In this document: positions 23,364 to 35,742 of the stretch, one piece after another
Position numbering within the stretch: position 1 is the first letter of the stretch
Layout of the letters: the number at the start of each line of letters is the position of its first letter
Origin: Macrocybe gigantea
Taxonomy: Eukaryota > Basidiomycota > Agaricomycetes > Agaricales > Callistosporiaceae
DNA length: 64,000 bases
Assembly: GCA_011319805.1 (NCBI GenBank)
Contig: SJRY01000249.1
Location: forward strand, 62,001-126,000
Reading direction: 5' to 3'
Position numbers and translations under genes: made by a program
The notes under the pieces: model-generated
Databases searched by the model: none
Told to the model about the DNA's origin: nothing
The model's input: only the letters and a program-made list of their open reading frames with translations

Positions 23364-24791
23364 CTTCAAGAGTGGGGTCTGTTTATGATGTCAGACATTA
23401 TTCAGTCTCATCCGTGAATCCGACAGTCAATAGCCTCTAGTCGTTGTAGTCGATGGTCAGCAAACCTATAAAGATACCTCAGCATCTCTAATTCACGGAA
23501 AAGGGCAGCTTCAACACTCGCATCAAGTCTCAGAATCAGAGCATACAGAGTTCAACTCAAGGTTCGAGGCTTGGATGTAGGAACAAACAGTGTCAAGCTC
23601 CACCCAATAAATGTCAATAAATCAACGTCGACGATGATCGAGAACTATTTTTTTTTCGAAACACCTGCGCGCCCGAAAGATCGCTGTATCGTGCACACCG
23701 CTGATGCCACGGCATGCGCACTGCAACGAACCACGGTATACTTGCTGCGCAGCCACCATCCATACGAGGAAAACCTGGCTTGCTGGTTTCATATGGGTGT
23801 AGCCGCTCGCCAAGTCATCCGTTCGTCTTCCCACAGCTCGGTTTGCTCGAAAGCAGATCCTTCGTTTTCTATTTATCGTAACGCCGGTGGCCGAGCGCTT
23901 TTACTGCCTTCAAACAGGGACCAAACGTTTCAGCCAGACCGATACGATCTTTCTTTTCCATGGTGTGGCCCGTGTCATGCCGACGGTATTGAATTGTATT
24001 TCGATGAGACCGTGTCAATGCATCACGTTTTGCTGCAATGCTTTTCCGCTCCGGTCACTGCCAGGCGATCTCAGGCTCTTTCCATCGCTTCTGGTTCATA
24101 ACTTCATGTACGAAAGATTGAATTACAAGCCGCTTTCAGATTTACCTCCTTATATGCTCATCTTTGCGTTGAGGGGTCATTTTCCCCCTGCAGATCATTT
24201 CAACCTTTCTTGGATGCAACGGTTAACTCTTCGGGGAATCCCAACATGCGATACGACAGGACTACGCCTATCTTCAGTCTCGGCTCGATATCTGGTTACA
24301 AGCAAAACCAGCCCTCAGATACGCCGTAACTTTGATCCGGCCCATTGTCAAATGGGGCACGAATGTCTCATCTTCCAGGGGGACTTATTGTTGGCGTTGT
24401 GAACTAGTTTGCCCTCAATGCTAGAGACGATGGACGAATTTCAACATTGATGATAACAGTCCAAGAAGGATATCTTCCCTTTGCCATGAGATGGTGGGTG
24501 GCATACCCAACTCAACGGATCTCGACTTTCGAAGGACAGCGAAGTACTTGACTTCAACTCAAACCTGATTACCTTCCCAAAAGCAGATGTAGGAGATGAG
24601 TATCATGTGTATAATAATATTAATGGGGTCCAAGTTCCCCACATTCATCAATCAAAAAGTGTGGCTCAGGTACCACGTGCACTCTGGTCCGTTTCGAAGG
24701 TACAAAGCGAATTTATATTCCGATGCGGAGAATTACACGAACATAACGAAACTAAACTGCAGAAAAACAGTATCCTACCCACACGCTTTCC
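23364..24791. other. Intergenic, 1.4 kb
   Basis: Contains a 171-codon plus-strand frame (23887-24402) with Cys- and aromatic-rich composition but no motif, signal or splice context; not accepted as a gene. Confidence 0.4.
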
Positions 24792-26852
24792 TTAATCCTC
24801 TGCCATGAGCAATGCCAGCGCCTCCGCTGAACGCGGTTTCACCGAGACGCTGAAGGGTGTCGGTTGGCTAAAATAGGGTCAGCCGAATATCATCAAGGCT
24901 TTTTTATATTGATCGCCTGACCTGACTGAGCCGCTCAATTGTGAAACCACGGGTTCAATCTCGTTCCCCTTTTCATCCACCGCTTTGGAGATATCAAGGA
25001 CCGCCAAAGTCATGGATGCAAAGATGAACATGGAAACATCAGCTATAGCACGACCTGAGATAGACATGGATAAGTGCACATGATCAAATCGTCTGCAATG
25101 TGGTTTCTGTACCTGGGCAGAGTCTGAACGGCATCATAAGATGGGGAGTCCAGGGTGACGCCAGGTCAGGAGAATGCTCACCGTCTCCCGAATCCATATG
25201 CATAATCGTAAACATCCTTCTCAGGCGCCCTTCCATCCGACCCTAAGTACCTCGACGGATCGAACTTCTCTGGTTCCCTGTGTGTCTCCGGATCATTGAG
25301 CATGTTCCTGTGAGAAGATGTGTCCAGCGTGTTATCTGCTAACTACTTTATATATCCTCACCAGATGTTCGCTATGACAATAGACCCCTTTGGAATAAAA
25401 TAGCCGTCGTAAATGTCGTCCTCCATCACCACGTGGGGAAGACCTGTCAACATTTAAGAAGTTCTGTTTGGGGGCTTCATGGCGCATCAAACATACCAGT
25501 AGGAACAATTGCATGGAAGCGCAAAACCTCTCGGCAGAGAGCGTTCGTGTATGGGAGATTAGGGCGGTCGGCATACGTTGGAAACCTGCCACTCCCTATG
25601 ACCGAATCGATCTCGGCTTGGGCCCGCTTTTGGACCTCTGGATTCAAGGACATCGCGAGCAGGAACGCGCGAAGCATGACGGTACGCTTCACCGGCCATC
25701 AGCTTTTCTTGTTGAACTCAGTATAGCAGATTCGACTCACTGTTATGAAACCGCCAGCTGCAATGGAGCTCGCCGTCCATTTGATGATGTGATCTGATTG
25801 TGGATCCACGTCGGGCGTCAGATTCTCGCTCGTGAAGCAGGCTCCAGCCGTGCCATTGGCCTGAACTCTTGTCAGCTCTACGCAACAAGACATCAAGACC
25901 AAAACTCACGAACTGCTCTTTAGCAAAGTGATATGGGACAGTTCCCATTTCCGAGAGGCCTTGGGCAAAAAATTCAGCTGTTTTATGGAAGCTACCACCC
26001 GGGAACCACGAAGGGATGAAGCGCACTACATTGCAATGTTTAACCATGAGGACTCCGAATTATCGAGGACTGTTTTGGCTTACGGATTGGGAGTACGTCG
26101 ACCAGGAAACCGCCCGGGGCAGTGGCGACAGAAAATGATTTGGTCATAGTATAATGAATGGACTGGATGACGGGGTCAGCCTCAGGCTTAACATCATACC
26201 CATACACGAGTTTCAGAGCGACAGTGCCAAAGTGCCTACAGAGTGGTAAGTGACCCTGCTTCTGACAAATCAAATCAGCACTAACTTGCGAGCATGTGCA
26301 TACAGGTCATCTGGGTCGTCGAGGATCCGACGCAACGTCGTTTTCGTCACCGATTCCTCGAACGAATTGTGTTGTCTCATTGTCGCCTGCGTACCGAAGG
26401 CTTGGTGGAACATCTTACGGTACCGATTGAACACTTCTCCATACTTCACGAGTGGCAGAGTGTTCTTCCAACCGATCAGTTCACCTCCCATCGGAAGTGT
26501 TGGTCGATCGGAATATATCTGACTTTTCGTAGAAAGTAACTCAGTTGCAACCTTTCGAGAATTGATCACGACGATAGGCTGGCCCAAAACGGTCAGGGAG
26601 CTTATTTCGCCTGCGCGGGAACAACATATTTACAAGTCAGTGCAGATCCTTGTCAAATCGTTATCACTCACCGTATTTTTTCCCCATTTCAGAGAACGCC
26701 AACCAGGTCCGCTCTCTCGGCATATCAAAGAGATTTCCTATGATAGGCCATCCTTTCGGACCTGGGGGAAGGTTGCGTTTTGGAGTGAGGAGACGTTTCA
26801 AGAAAAACACTGCAAGAACAGCGCCGCTGGTCAGAATGAGGAAGTTATGCAT
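24792..26852 (-). CDS. Cytochrome P450 monooxygenase
   Basis: Microsomal haem-thiolate monooxygenase of the fungal CYP64-like type; substrate unknown. Starting at 26852 the protein has a membrane anchor (LILTSGAVLAVFFLKRLL) and the proline hinge LPPGPKGWP. Central matches are MGGELIGWKNTLPLVKYG, PGGFLVDVLPI and NPEVQKRAQAEIDSVIG. The ExxR motif is CREVLRFH, followed by EKFDPSRYL and the haem loop YGFGRRLCPG, whose first position is Tyr rather than the usual Phe. The I-helix reads AAGGFITRTV: the acidic residue that normally precedes Thr (AGxDT) is Ile. About ten exons, all joining in phase; the last ends ALLMAED. An upstream in-frame ATG at 26897 is possible. Neighbours are an epimerase, an SDR pseudogene and PLC-like genes, not an obvious biosynthetic cluster. 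Confidence 0.9.
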
Positions 26853-27365
26853 GGTTATTTGAACTGGGTTGAACAGATGTAAGGCTTCACCTGGCATTTA
26901 TACACCTCGTTGGCGCATGGCCCATGGGGATGGGAACACACGGCAAGACAATTCGCTATCTACAATTCAGAAAGAATGAATCACGGGTCAGTGGTCATCC
27001 GAAGCCCGTCCAAGTCCAGTTCAGGGCCAAGCTGGTATCAAGATGCGGTGAATATCAATGAGATGCCGAGATATCCGGTTGAGTAGACCGTCGGGCCATG
27101 AAAAAAATTGGAAATATCTCCAAGGTGCCAAAACGCCGATGGGGCACACTATCGGGCGTAAATCTGTCAGAGGCAGAGTCAGCCAACCTGTTCTGATGAA
27201 CCGCCTCAGGCTGGATTTGGTGTGTGAAACGCGTTACCTGGCCGTGTCCACCGGATCCAGGATAGACTGGAAGTCAGCTTTGATTGATCGTTGAAGGTTT
27301 ACAAGACTGTGATAAAATAATACGATGCGCCACAACCTTCCCAATGAGATTCTGATTTATGACAG
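26853..27365. other. Intergenic
   Basis: P450 upstream region and PLC-like gene downstream flank; nothing recognised. Confidence 0.45.
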
Positions 27366-28825
27366 TTAATTGAAACCATTGAGCCGATTGACAGCCAGGA
27401 TGCCTTGTCCTACGTTGACATAATCGAGGAGGACGAAATTTGGCGCTCGTCCACTGGCGAAGGGAGCGCAACCGTTTGCATGCGCTAGGATACTGTTGAA
27501 CGAATCAGACAGGAGATCATTCACAAACAGATCCACGGAAGCGTTGCAAAATAAATGGAGTCAAAACGCTCCTGATCAGCATTCTCCAACAGCGAGGGGG
27601 CGGCAAGAGCCGAAGGGGCATGGAATCTAAACTCACGAGTCAAGACTGTTGGTCTTTGGCGCGTCCGCACGATCGCTGATGAGAATGCCGTCACCTATTG
27701 GTATGATGTTGACGTTCAGGTTATGGTTGATGAGATTAAGATGATCGGCAACAGAAAGAGGACCCGAAATCCGGTCCACTCTACAGGGGAAGTTGGGATC
27801 TGTGGGGCTGAAGGGATCTTCCCAAACCTTGAGACACGCGTAAGATCCAACGACAAATCAAGGGAAATATCTAGCGCACCATGTCAAACTGGGGAAGGAT
27901 AAAATCTACTACACCTCCTGCGCTGCCGTCTGCACCTGCATCCAAGAAAACAATTACCCTTTTGTTCTGATCAATGAGTTGTCCAAGTGTAGGCCAGTCG
28001 CCTCGTTTAACAGGTCGCGACGGAGGCACGTATGTAAGAGGCGTAATGCCTACGAGAAACAATCAGAACATCGCGTTATCTATCGGAAGACCATCATCAC
28101 CTGAGTTATCAAATGCGGGTTTCCATACTGCGGGTAGAGAGACCATCTCTGGATTCGTGAAGATGAAGGTGACCACCTCGTTGGGATTACCATCAAGAAA
28201 GGTCTTGACTTTCTTAAGGTAATTCTCAACCGTTCCTCCGTCGAACAGACCCTATCAGATTTGTGAATAGGCAATCCATCGAACTTTTGGACACAAAGCA
28301 CTACACAAGCTAAACAAAGCGTCAACTGGTGCGTCCAAGATGCTATACGTCAAAGTATCTTACTTGTATGACAGAAATGCAGTTGTCCATCCTTCCTACA
28401 ATACGATTCTCAGGGATGAGAAATATCACTCAGGAAAGGCCGCGAAATTCACATATGCCCTTGGCCTTGAAGTGTCCTTACGCCTAACTGCAATTGAGCT
28501 GTGACATCGACCTCCTGTGTTCGGGCAACTGAAAACACGCCCGATCTGAGCCAGAAATTCGCGTTTCATGTCCAGGAAGGAACTGACGAGCAAGGGGATT
28601 TTGGCTAGCCGCGAATGAGTTATGAGCGGTCAGGAACGTCACGTTTCCGTATGAACGGTCACAGAGTTCGGCTCGACCGTTGCAAACTGTTGCGCTGCGA
28701 TTGCAAAAGGGGTTTAGGTGGGGATAACTTGTGAATTAGAATCGATAGGCCCACCGTTTAGTCGGCAAAGCAACAGAGTCCCAGGCGTATACCACCAGAA
28801 TGATCAGACCGAGCCAGGGAAACAT
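27366..28825 (-). CDS. PLC-like phosphodiesterase 1, secreted
   Basis: Member of the fungal PLC-like phosphodiesterase family (TIM-barrel, phosphatidylinositol-type PLC fold); likely acts outside the cell on a phosphodiester substrate. Signal peptide MFPWLGLIILVVYAWDSVA. Motifs in order: TVCNGRAELCDRSYGNVTFL, AHNSFA with the first catalytic His, then RTQEVDVTAQLQLGVRTLQG. These are followed by LHFCHT with the second His, LFDGGTVENYL, FTNPE, ITPLTYVPP, RVIVFLDAGA, GPLSVADHLNLINHNLN and FVLLDYVNVGQG. About ten exons, including one of only 5 nt (28305-28309, CTTGT), which supplies the second half of Thr plus Cys after FCHT. The protein ends NRLNGFN without the Ser/Pro and hydrophobic tail of its neighbour. 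Frame intact. Lies head to head with the paralogue at 29451. Confidence 0.88.
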
Positions 28826-29450
28826 CTTGAGTGGTCCGGGTGCAAATCGACTCTTGACTCAATGTCGCGGCATTTTAAGGACTATCGGTAGCAATAAGGG
28901 CGCAAAAATCCTCATGGAAAGAGCGAAGAAGGCTGATGAGGTTGTCCATTTGAGAATCACCCGCATTGATACAGCGGAAATTGCTTCGACTGAGCACATG
29001 GGAAGGAAATTCAAGGGAGGTGGTGGTTTGCGAATATTGAGATTATGTCAGCATTGCTCATTCGCGAACACACAACTGTTGAAGGGATTGCTTGAGAGCG
29101 GTGCGCAGCGAACAAGGGATTTGATGCATCTTGCCTACTCGTTCTTATCAGGAGAGTAATCCATCGAAGTCTCATCTAGATTAAACTGGAATTTTGAAAT
29201 CGCTGCGACCACCATCCTCACACATTTTTTTTTTTAAAAAAAGACCAAGCTAGGCAACTGTCGCGTGTATCAGGTCAGCTGAACAACCTATTTTCCTTTC
29301 ATGATATGTGGATGCCCTGGCAGCGACGAATCTCAGTTTGACAGGTATGGGCGTCTCTCGTGACATGCTATCAACGACCATCCACATGAAAGTAACTCTC
29401 TGGCTCAGCGCGGTCGTTTCTGGGACCATCCAGTCCGCCATGTTCCGGAG
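28826..29450. promoter_or_regulatory. Shared region between head-to-head PLC-like genes
   Basis: 625 nt between two divergent paralogues. A 119-codon plus-strand frame from 28800 overlaps the start of PLC1 and has no support. No clear TATA box. Confidence 0.4.
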
Positions 29451-31021
29451 ATGACGACGCCCTTCACACTATTCTTCGCCATTGCGATTTTAACATTATT
29501 CCCACCTTACGGCGGAGCTTTCATTCTGCCACAAAGGAGGTAATGCGAGTCCCTCCTCGTGTCGGTCTCTCACAAACTCGATGCTAACAGGACAACCGCA
29601 TGTAACGGTTACGCGGAACTATGCTCTCGGCGTTACTCCAACATCACTTTCGTTGGTGCTCACGATTCCTTTGCGTACAGCGTTGATTCTTTTGCTCGTA
29701 CGCTTCTGGTACTTCTCCGCATTCCAAACGATCAATCATCTCACCCACTCAACAGTTGGTCGTGACCAAGAGATTGATGTCGCTTCACAACTGAGCCTGG
29801 GCGTCCGCCTTCTGCAAGCACAAGCTCACAAGTACAACTTTCCCACTTAGACACATATTCTCAATTGAGTCTTCTTTATAGCAAGAGTGGTATCCTACAC
29901 TTTTGTCACACAGGTGAATATGATCTCCCTTCTGCAACATCTGATTCTTTTTCATTCTTTTCACGGCAGACTGCGTGTGTCCCGATTTGACATTTGCGAT
30001 GGTCATCACATCTCACGTTACCCTCGCTTTTTCAGTTGATTTTCGATGGCGGAGAGGTATCGGAATATCTAAAGATCGTTAAATCGTTCCTGGACACGAA
30101 TCCGAACGAAGTTCTAACACTTCTTTTCACCAATCCCGAGGGGCTCTCGGTTCAGGATGTATGGAAACCACTCTTTGATACTGCTGGTGTGTGCAGAGCC
30201 CTAATATATTGCATTTCTTCTCACCAACGAAAACTATGGTAGGGATTACACCTTTGGCATACGTTCCTCCTTCAATTCCGCTAGCTTGGAATTCCTGGCC
30301 TACCCTAGGCGAAATGATTGACTCGGGAAAGAGGGTGGTGATATTTATGGATGCGAATACAAATACCTCCCAAGTGGACTTCATCTTGCCAGAATTTGAA
30401 ATGGTCAGTAGCCTCCGTACTTTTCAACGAAGTCGAGGAGCCCACATGTGCACAAGATATGGGAAACTCCATTCAGCGTCACAGATCCGAATTTTCCCTG
30501 TAGCATCGATCGCATCCATGGGCCCCTCTCGGTCCAAGATCACACGTACCTGATCAACCATTCCCTCAACAAAGACCTTTTCAACAACAGCGAAGTCATA
30601 GTGAGTGATCCAGATGATGTAGAGGCAACCAACAGCGTTTCTTCGTGAGTCGCCTCACACTATAGCATGATATTCCCATGTCGCTAGAGCGTTTGTCTGA
30701 TCTCTCGTCATGTAGAATAATCGATCATGTTAATCGTTGCACTCCTTTGGGGATGGGCGCGCCCCAAATTTTATATTACTAGATTTCGTTGACAGAGGCG
30801 AGGCATTCGAAGCTGTTAATCGACTTAATGGATTACCGTATGTCGCGTTATTTCGTTCTCCATATCATTCAGACTAATCTATTCCCTTGAGTGAGCCTCT
30901 GAAGCCTCCAACCAACTCGACTGTGGGTGCCAACCCACCCCAAGGGAATAACACTCCACGAGGAAGGCCATACACTTTCAATTCTATAGCTTCAATGATG
31001 ATCGGCATGCTCCTGTTATGA
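29451..31021 (+). CDS. PLC-like phosphodiesterase 2, secreted, possible GPI tail
   Basis: Paralogue of the gene at 27366-28825. Signal peptide from TTPFTLFFAIAILTLF. Motifs: TACNGYAELCSRRYSNITFV, AHDSFA, RDQEIDVASQLSLGVRLLQA, LHFCHT, then a 5-nt exon (29970-29974, ACTGC) giving Asp-Cys. After it come IFDGGEVSEYL, FTNPEGLSVQDVWKPLFDTAG, ITPLAYVPP, KRVVIFMDANTNTSQVDFIL and DHTYLINHSLN. The C-terminus is Pro/Asn/Thr-rich followed by a hydrophobic stretch (IASMMIGMLLL), suggesting a GPI anchor. Exon starts: 29451, 29591, 29756, 29882, 29970, 30036, 30243, 30457, then two more. Near 30766-30768 one A seems missing: CCCCAAATTTT should read with one more A for NFILLDFVDRG to follow; otherwise a stop appears. 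Confidence 0.85.
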
Positions 31022-31379
31022 ATTACAGCCGTGATAAACGACGAATATTATACCCTTCTGGCACAACAAGGATTCCGGGTTAGTGCACTTCAGCAGCTCA
31101 ACATCTATGAGATACAAGGCCATCAGCTTGACGCATGCTCAGCAATTCTTTGGTGATGCAACAAGTCGGGTATACCTCCTTATGATAACGAGGCCGACGG
31201 TTCGCCGACCTATCCCGGATCCAATATCCCTGGTAATGGATGGATATCGAAGAAGAGTTCAAGCGTGAGTATGACCGGTAACAAGACGGTGTTACTTTCT
31301 GAATACGAATTCGGGGCTAGCGCCGCCAAAAGGAGCAAAGCACGTTGCAATGAGAACAAGATACAGGCGGAAGGTATAT
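31022..31379. other. Intergenic
   Basis: Between convergent PLC2 and F-box 1. Short frames only; nothing recognised. Confidence 0.4.
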
Positions 31380-33007
31380 TTAATTGTCAGGCAAGACGTT
31401 ACGAACTTCGGCGCGGCACAGAGCGCGTCTCTCACTGATCTCGCGCATCTGTATCAATAGCGGCAACTGCCGACTTACTGCTGCCCAGGATTCGGCTCTG
31501 TCGTCCACAAACTCGAGCGTGCATGACCGAGGTAAAACTTGAGCGAGAAACAGCGCAACGGGATCGACTTCTTTGATCGGGGAGGCGCCCACCGAGAGTT
31601 TGCGTAGTTTGGCGAATTCGAACGGTTCATCAACTTTCAGGGAATCGGCACTTGTCGCATCTGCACACAAACCAAGGACTTGAATATTGGGACACATTCT
31701 CGCGCACGTGGCCAGGGCATCTCCGAGTCCATAAACAGGGCTTGGAATAGCGTTGACCGGTCCTGCGTTGAGGTGAAGAATCTCTAGTTGTGGATGATTG
31801 CTTAAGAACTCTTTCCAGGCTGCGTTCTCTATCTGCAATACACATCGGGACCGAATTTCAAGGCGTTTTAGCTTAACACATGAAGCCAGAGGACGCAGCA
31901 TATCGAGTGTTATTTCATGTTGCGCTTCCGCTCCCGAGAGCTCGGTGGAGGCGTATCCGTATTCTGTGAGGCAAATGCCCGACAGTTGTTGACATTCATT
32001 CGCAATAGTCGACAGCAATGTCATGACGTGCTCGGGTTTCCTACGAGGTAGATGTTCGACGTGTAGTTCCAATAGATTGCGGCAGAAGTTGTGCTTCACA
32101 ATGAACTCGGACGCACTCTCGATAAAAGACGTGATTGTCAGCTCATGTAAGAAAGGGTACGCGTCATCGGGAAGTTGAGGGTAGAAGTAAAAGTTGAACG
32201 CCATGGCTGATGCGTCGAGCTCTTCGCCATCACCGTCGGTCTTGAGAGTCGTAAGCCTTGGTAGGCGTGCCAGCTTCTCCACTACCTCTTGCGTTATTTC
32301 GAAGGCCGGAAGAGTGATGGTCTCCAAATTTCGCATGTCTTGTAAAACTTCAAGAAGCTGCTTCTTTCCGTCTTTCCCGAGTGACCATTTCTCTGCCCTT
32401 AGATGTCGAAGGCAAGACATGCGGGAAACGGCATCAGCTACCGTCGGCGACTGGAAGTCGGCGAATTTGATGTTGACCGCAAAAGTTTCGACTTGCGAAT
32501 GCATGAAAAGAAGACATAGCAGGTGGTCGGAATCTCGCGGACAGTCTATCATTGACCAACTGAAGTACTTCAAATGCGGAAAGAGGTTGAAGCAGGGTCG
32601 AAGGGTAACCACATCCTCCAGAATACTCGCAAACGGCATGGCGTCAACGATGGTGAGCGATTGAACTAGATGGCTATATTCGAGAAACCGTTTCCACGCT
32701 GCAGATTTTGGCCACGTAACGAAGGACATCTTTTACGACTGTCAGATCATAAACTTCAGATGGTCAATGGTGCTTACGTTGCGAAACGTTTTTCAGCAAC
32801 GGGGCTCAGTATTTGAAAAAGCGCCTTAAGCTTTTCAATGGTCGATATCTCCCTCCAAACAATCCGCCTACAGACGAGGTACCAACATCGACATACACAG
32901 AGATTCACGACGTTCGATTCGATGTCAGAATGGAGAAAGATGTTTTCCAAGATGTCCGGCACGCTTGTAACCATCACGGAAGCATCTTGTATCTGGGGAC
33001 TGGCCAT
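31380..33007 (-). CDS. F-box protein 1 with LRR-like region
   Basis: Likely substrate receptor of an SCF ubiquitin ligase. Exon 1 (32778-33007) holds the F-box: VPDILENIFLHSDIESNVVN with LCVCRCWYLVCRRIVWREI. Exon 2 (31380-32729, 449 codons) is rich in leucine repeats resembling LRRs (for example CMRNLETI-type strands, RLPRLTTLKTDG, CVKLKRLEIRS, HPQLEILHLN) and shares WPKSAAWKRFLEYS with its neighbour. The donor GTAAGC after exon 1 leaves the phase one base short for exon 2; a missing A in the AAAAA run at 32789-32793 would restore it and is the likeliest cause. Alternatively the spliced product would be a truncated F-box peptide. Head to head with F-box 2. Confidence 0.8.
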
Positions 33008-33832
33008 TTCGAAAATATGAATGAGCGCGAGTGCAGGATGAAAGAAAAACGTAAGTTGGCACGAGCGCAGGAAAATGCATGCGTATGAACTACCTACTTA
33101 AGGAGGAAGTATTGAAGTTCATAGCATCGCTTTCTTAAGATGGGACAAATAGCAATTGACGATCAGCTCAGCTATCTGTATATGAAGGACCTTCTCAACG
33201 CGTCTGAGAAAGGAAGCTGTCATGAGATTCGCAATCAGCACAGCAGAGCAGGATTTTCGTGATAGCGCTGATGACTATTAAGGCAAGTCAATCAGAACTA
33301 TCCATAATGGACAGCCAGACAATGCTCAGCACAAACTAGACTGTGATAGGGTTTCAAGCAGTTCTTTGCTTGACGTGGCGAATAAGCCCCATGACATCGG
33401 TCCTGTCTTATCTCAATGCCTTTCCCCGCTTCGCAAAATTCTCGTTGTAGCGCCCATAGGACGCATCTGCATCAATTTTCTTATAAAGCGCAGGTATGAA
33501 CATGAGACGTAGTGGTCGAAATACTGGCGAGACAAGCAGACAGTATACGATTTGCGCAAGTGGCTTAAATTCCGCTGAGTCGATGGGTCCGTACGCTTGA
33601 CATTCACAGCTTCAAGGTCTTATCTAGAGCAGATAATAGGCGCTGTTGCGGTTTCTAGACAGGTCGAAATCAAGGGGTCAGGACAGCCTACCTATGATAG
33701 ACGCTGAGAAATGTTGAAGAATTATGTATCACGTGATTATCAGGGAATTCTGCAGTGCTGGATTTTGAAGACGGGACTGACATCTCTGTCCCGTCCTGCC
33801 GCCTCCATCTAATCCTCCAGTGCCCGACATCG
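33008..33832. promoter_or_regulatory. Shared region between head-to-head F-box genes
   Basis: 825 nt between divergent paralogues; no supported frame or clear core promoter element. Confidence 0.4.
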
Positions 33833-35591
33833 ATGAAGGCGACCTCATCATCAGTAATACACCGCGTTTTGGGCATACCTGAACTGCTGGATATGATATT
33901 CAGGTACCTCGACAAAGCGTCGAATGTGTCTAACGCTCTCGTGTGCAAACGTTGGTCGGAGGTAGCATTAGACGTCTTGTGGCGCGACGTAGACGATCTC
34001 CATCGCCTTTTTAGGCTTTTGGCACCGTTCCAGCAGACGGTTGGTGGGCAATACGTGCGTGTGGCCCATAGTCAGGACCTCTCCGCTCCGCTCACCTAAC
34101 ATTATCAAACCCCTTGCACCTCGACAGGACTTTGTCAGGATACCCGAGTCTAGCGATTGGAAACGGTTCGAGAAGTACAGCTATCGTGTTCGACGGCTCT
34201 CGTATCAAATATCCGACCACACGAAAACGCTCGGCCAGAGCGTGTTCGACGATATCGCTAGGACCCGAACGATGCTGAACATCCTCCCCAGCATGCGCAC
34301 GCTCGAATGGAACGCGCCGCTCCCGCTCTGCGTCATGTTCATGCACAGCAACGTCAAGCACTTCGTCGTTCGCTTGCCCCCCACGCTGGAATACGTGTCG
34401 CCGCGGCCGTTCTTCCAGGACGTGATCGCGCGGATGCCGAACATAACTCACCTCGATCTCAGAATGGACATCCCTATGCATGCCATAGAGAAAGAGACCA
34501 TCGAGCTGTTCGCGGGCCTGGCGAAGCTAGAAAAGGTTGTTTTTCCTCGTTTTAACTTTACGAGTCGTGTCGCAGAGACGCTATCGCACTTGGAGCACCT
34601 TGGGGTCGTAGAGTTTCAGTACTATGAAACTCAAGGCCTCGGAGACCCGGAGGATACGTTTTTCTTCGCACCGGATCTACAAGAGGGCGCTTTCCCTGCT
34701 CTTTGGGACCTTTCTATGACCGTGACGTTTGATGACGCTTCAAACTTCATCCAGTCGCCCTGCTCACCTCGGAATTTGACAATGCTGTACATCGACTCAC
34801 AAATTCTTGAAGCTCCGTCGAGTGTCAGCAAGCTGCTGAAGCTTATTGCGGACAACTGTCGATTACTGAAAACATTAGCCCTCATGTCTCTCATCGATGC
34901 CGGTCCCACGTCCTTGGAAACACCTGCAGACGAAGATCGCATCAGTATCGCCACGCTCAGGCCTCTTTTCGACATGCCAAAGCTCGTTTCCCTCGAGCTC
35001 GTGCACCAGCACCCTCTCAATTTCAGACAGGAAGACATCAAGGAGCTCGCTAAAAGCTGGCCCTCGCTCGAGTCCCTTCTCCTCAACAGCGAGCCCGCCA
35101 ACTTGCATAGCTCCAGCCTCACACTCGACGCCCTGATCCCTTTCGCGGAGCACTGTCCGAACCTGACGCACCTCGGGCTGTTCGTGCAGGCCTCCCCGCC
35201 TCCCATCACCCCTGACGCGACCTGGAACGGCGATGCGCTTACGCCGTTCCGCCGACTCAAGCAGCTCTCGATGGGCGTGTCTATCATCGACGATCCGGGG
35301 CCCGTTGCGCTGTTCCTGAGCAAGCTCTGCCCGCTCGGATGCCATGTTGAGAGCGGCGTCACGTGGGAAGTGTTCACGTCCATCTCGGAAGACTCGTCAA
35401 AGACCATTAGCGAGCGCTGCGAAAAGTGGAACAAGGTCGTTGAGATGCTGCCGCTCCTGACAAAAGTGAGGATCGACGAGAGGGAACGCACGAGAGGACT
35501 GCAGCATGAGGTCGAGGACCTGCGCATGCGGACGAGCATCTTGATGGCCAAGACGCCTCTCACGACAAAGGACAGCTGCGTCGTCGCCTAG
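33833..35591 (+). CDS. F-box protein 2 with LRR-like region
   Basis: Exons 33833-34054 and 34128-35591 join in phase. The F-box is near residues 10-50: GIPELLDMIFRYLDKASNVS, ALVCKRWSEVALDVLWRDV. After the single intron the protein resumes DFVRIPESSDWKRFEKYSYR, matching its sister. The rest has leucine-rich strands at regular spacing (NITHLDLRMDIP, CPNLTHLGLFVQA, PSLESLLLNS) and a C-terminal charged helix (RIDERERTRGLQHEVEDLRM). Role inferred: SCF substrate adaptor, target unknown. Intact, unlike its neighbour. The intron lies in the same place relative to the F-box in both copies, so the pair arose by duplication and inversion. GC content is higher in this copy than in F-box 1. Confidence 0.88.
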
Positions 35592-35742
35592 GTACTATAG
35601 ATGCTATCTCTTACATTTATGTATATGTAACTATGTTATTGTAAAGCATTCTGTACGTCAAGGTCCAACGTGGTTTCCATCGCTGTTTATGAGTGAAAAA
35701 AAAAAGCGTAATTGATTGCATTCTGGATATCGTGGCAGGCAT

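Noticed and set aside
23887..24402. 171-codon plus-strand frame
   Set aside because: No domain, signal peptide, splice partner or promoter; overlapping frames of similar length occur on the same strand.
24940..24960. tRNA-like GGGTTCAATCTCG segment
   Set aside because: It lies inside P450 coding sequence and no acceptor or anticodon stem can be formed around it.
28800..29159. 119-codon plus-strand frame between the PLC-like genes
   Set aside because: Overlaps the start of PLC1 on the other strand and has no recognisable content.
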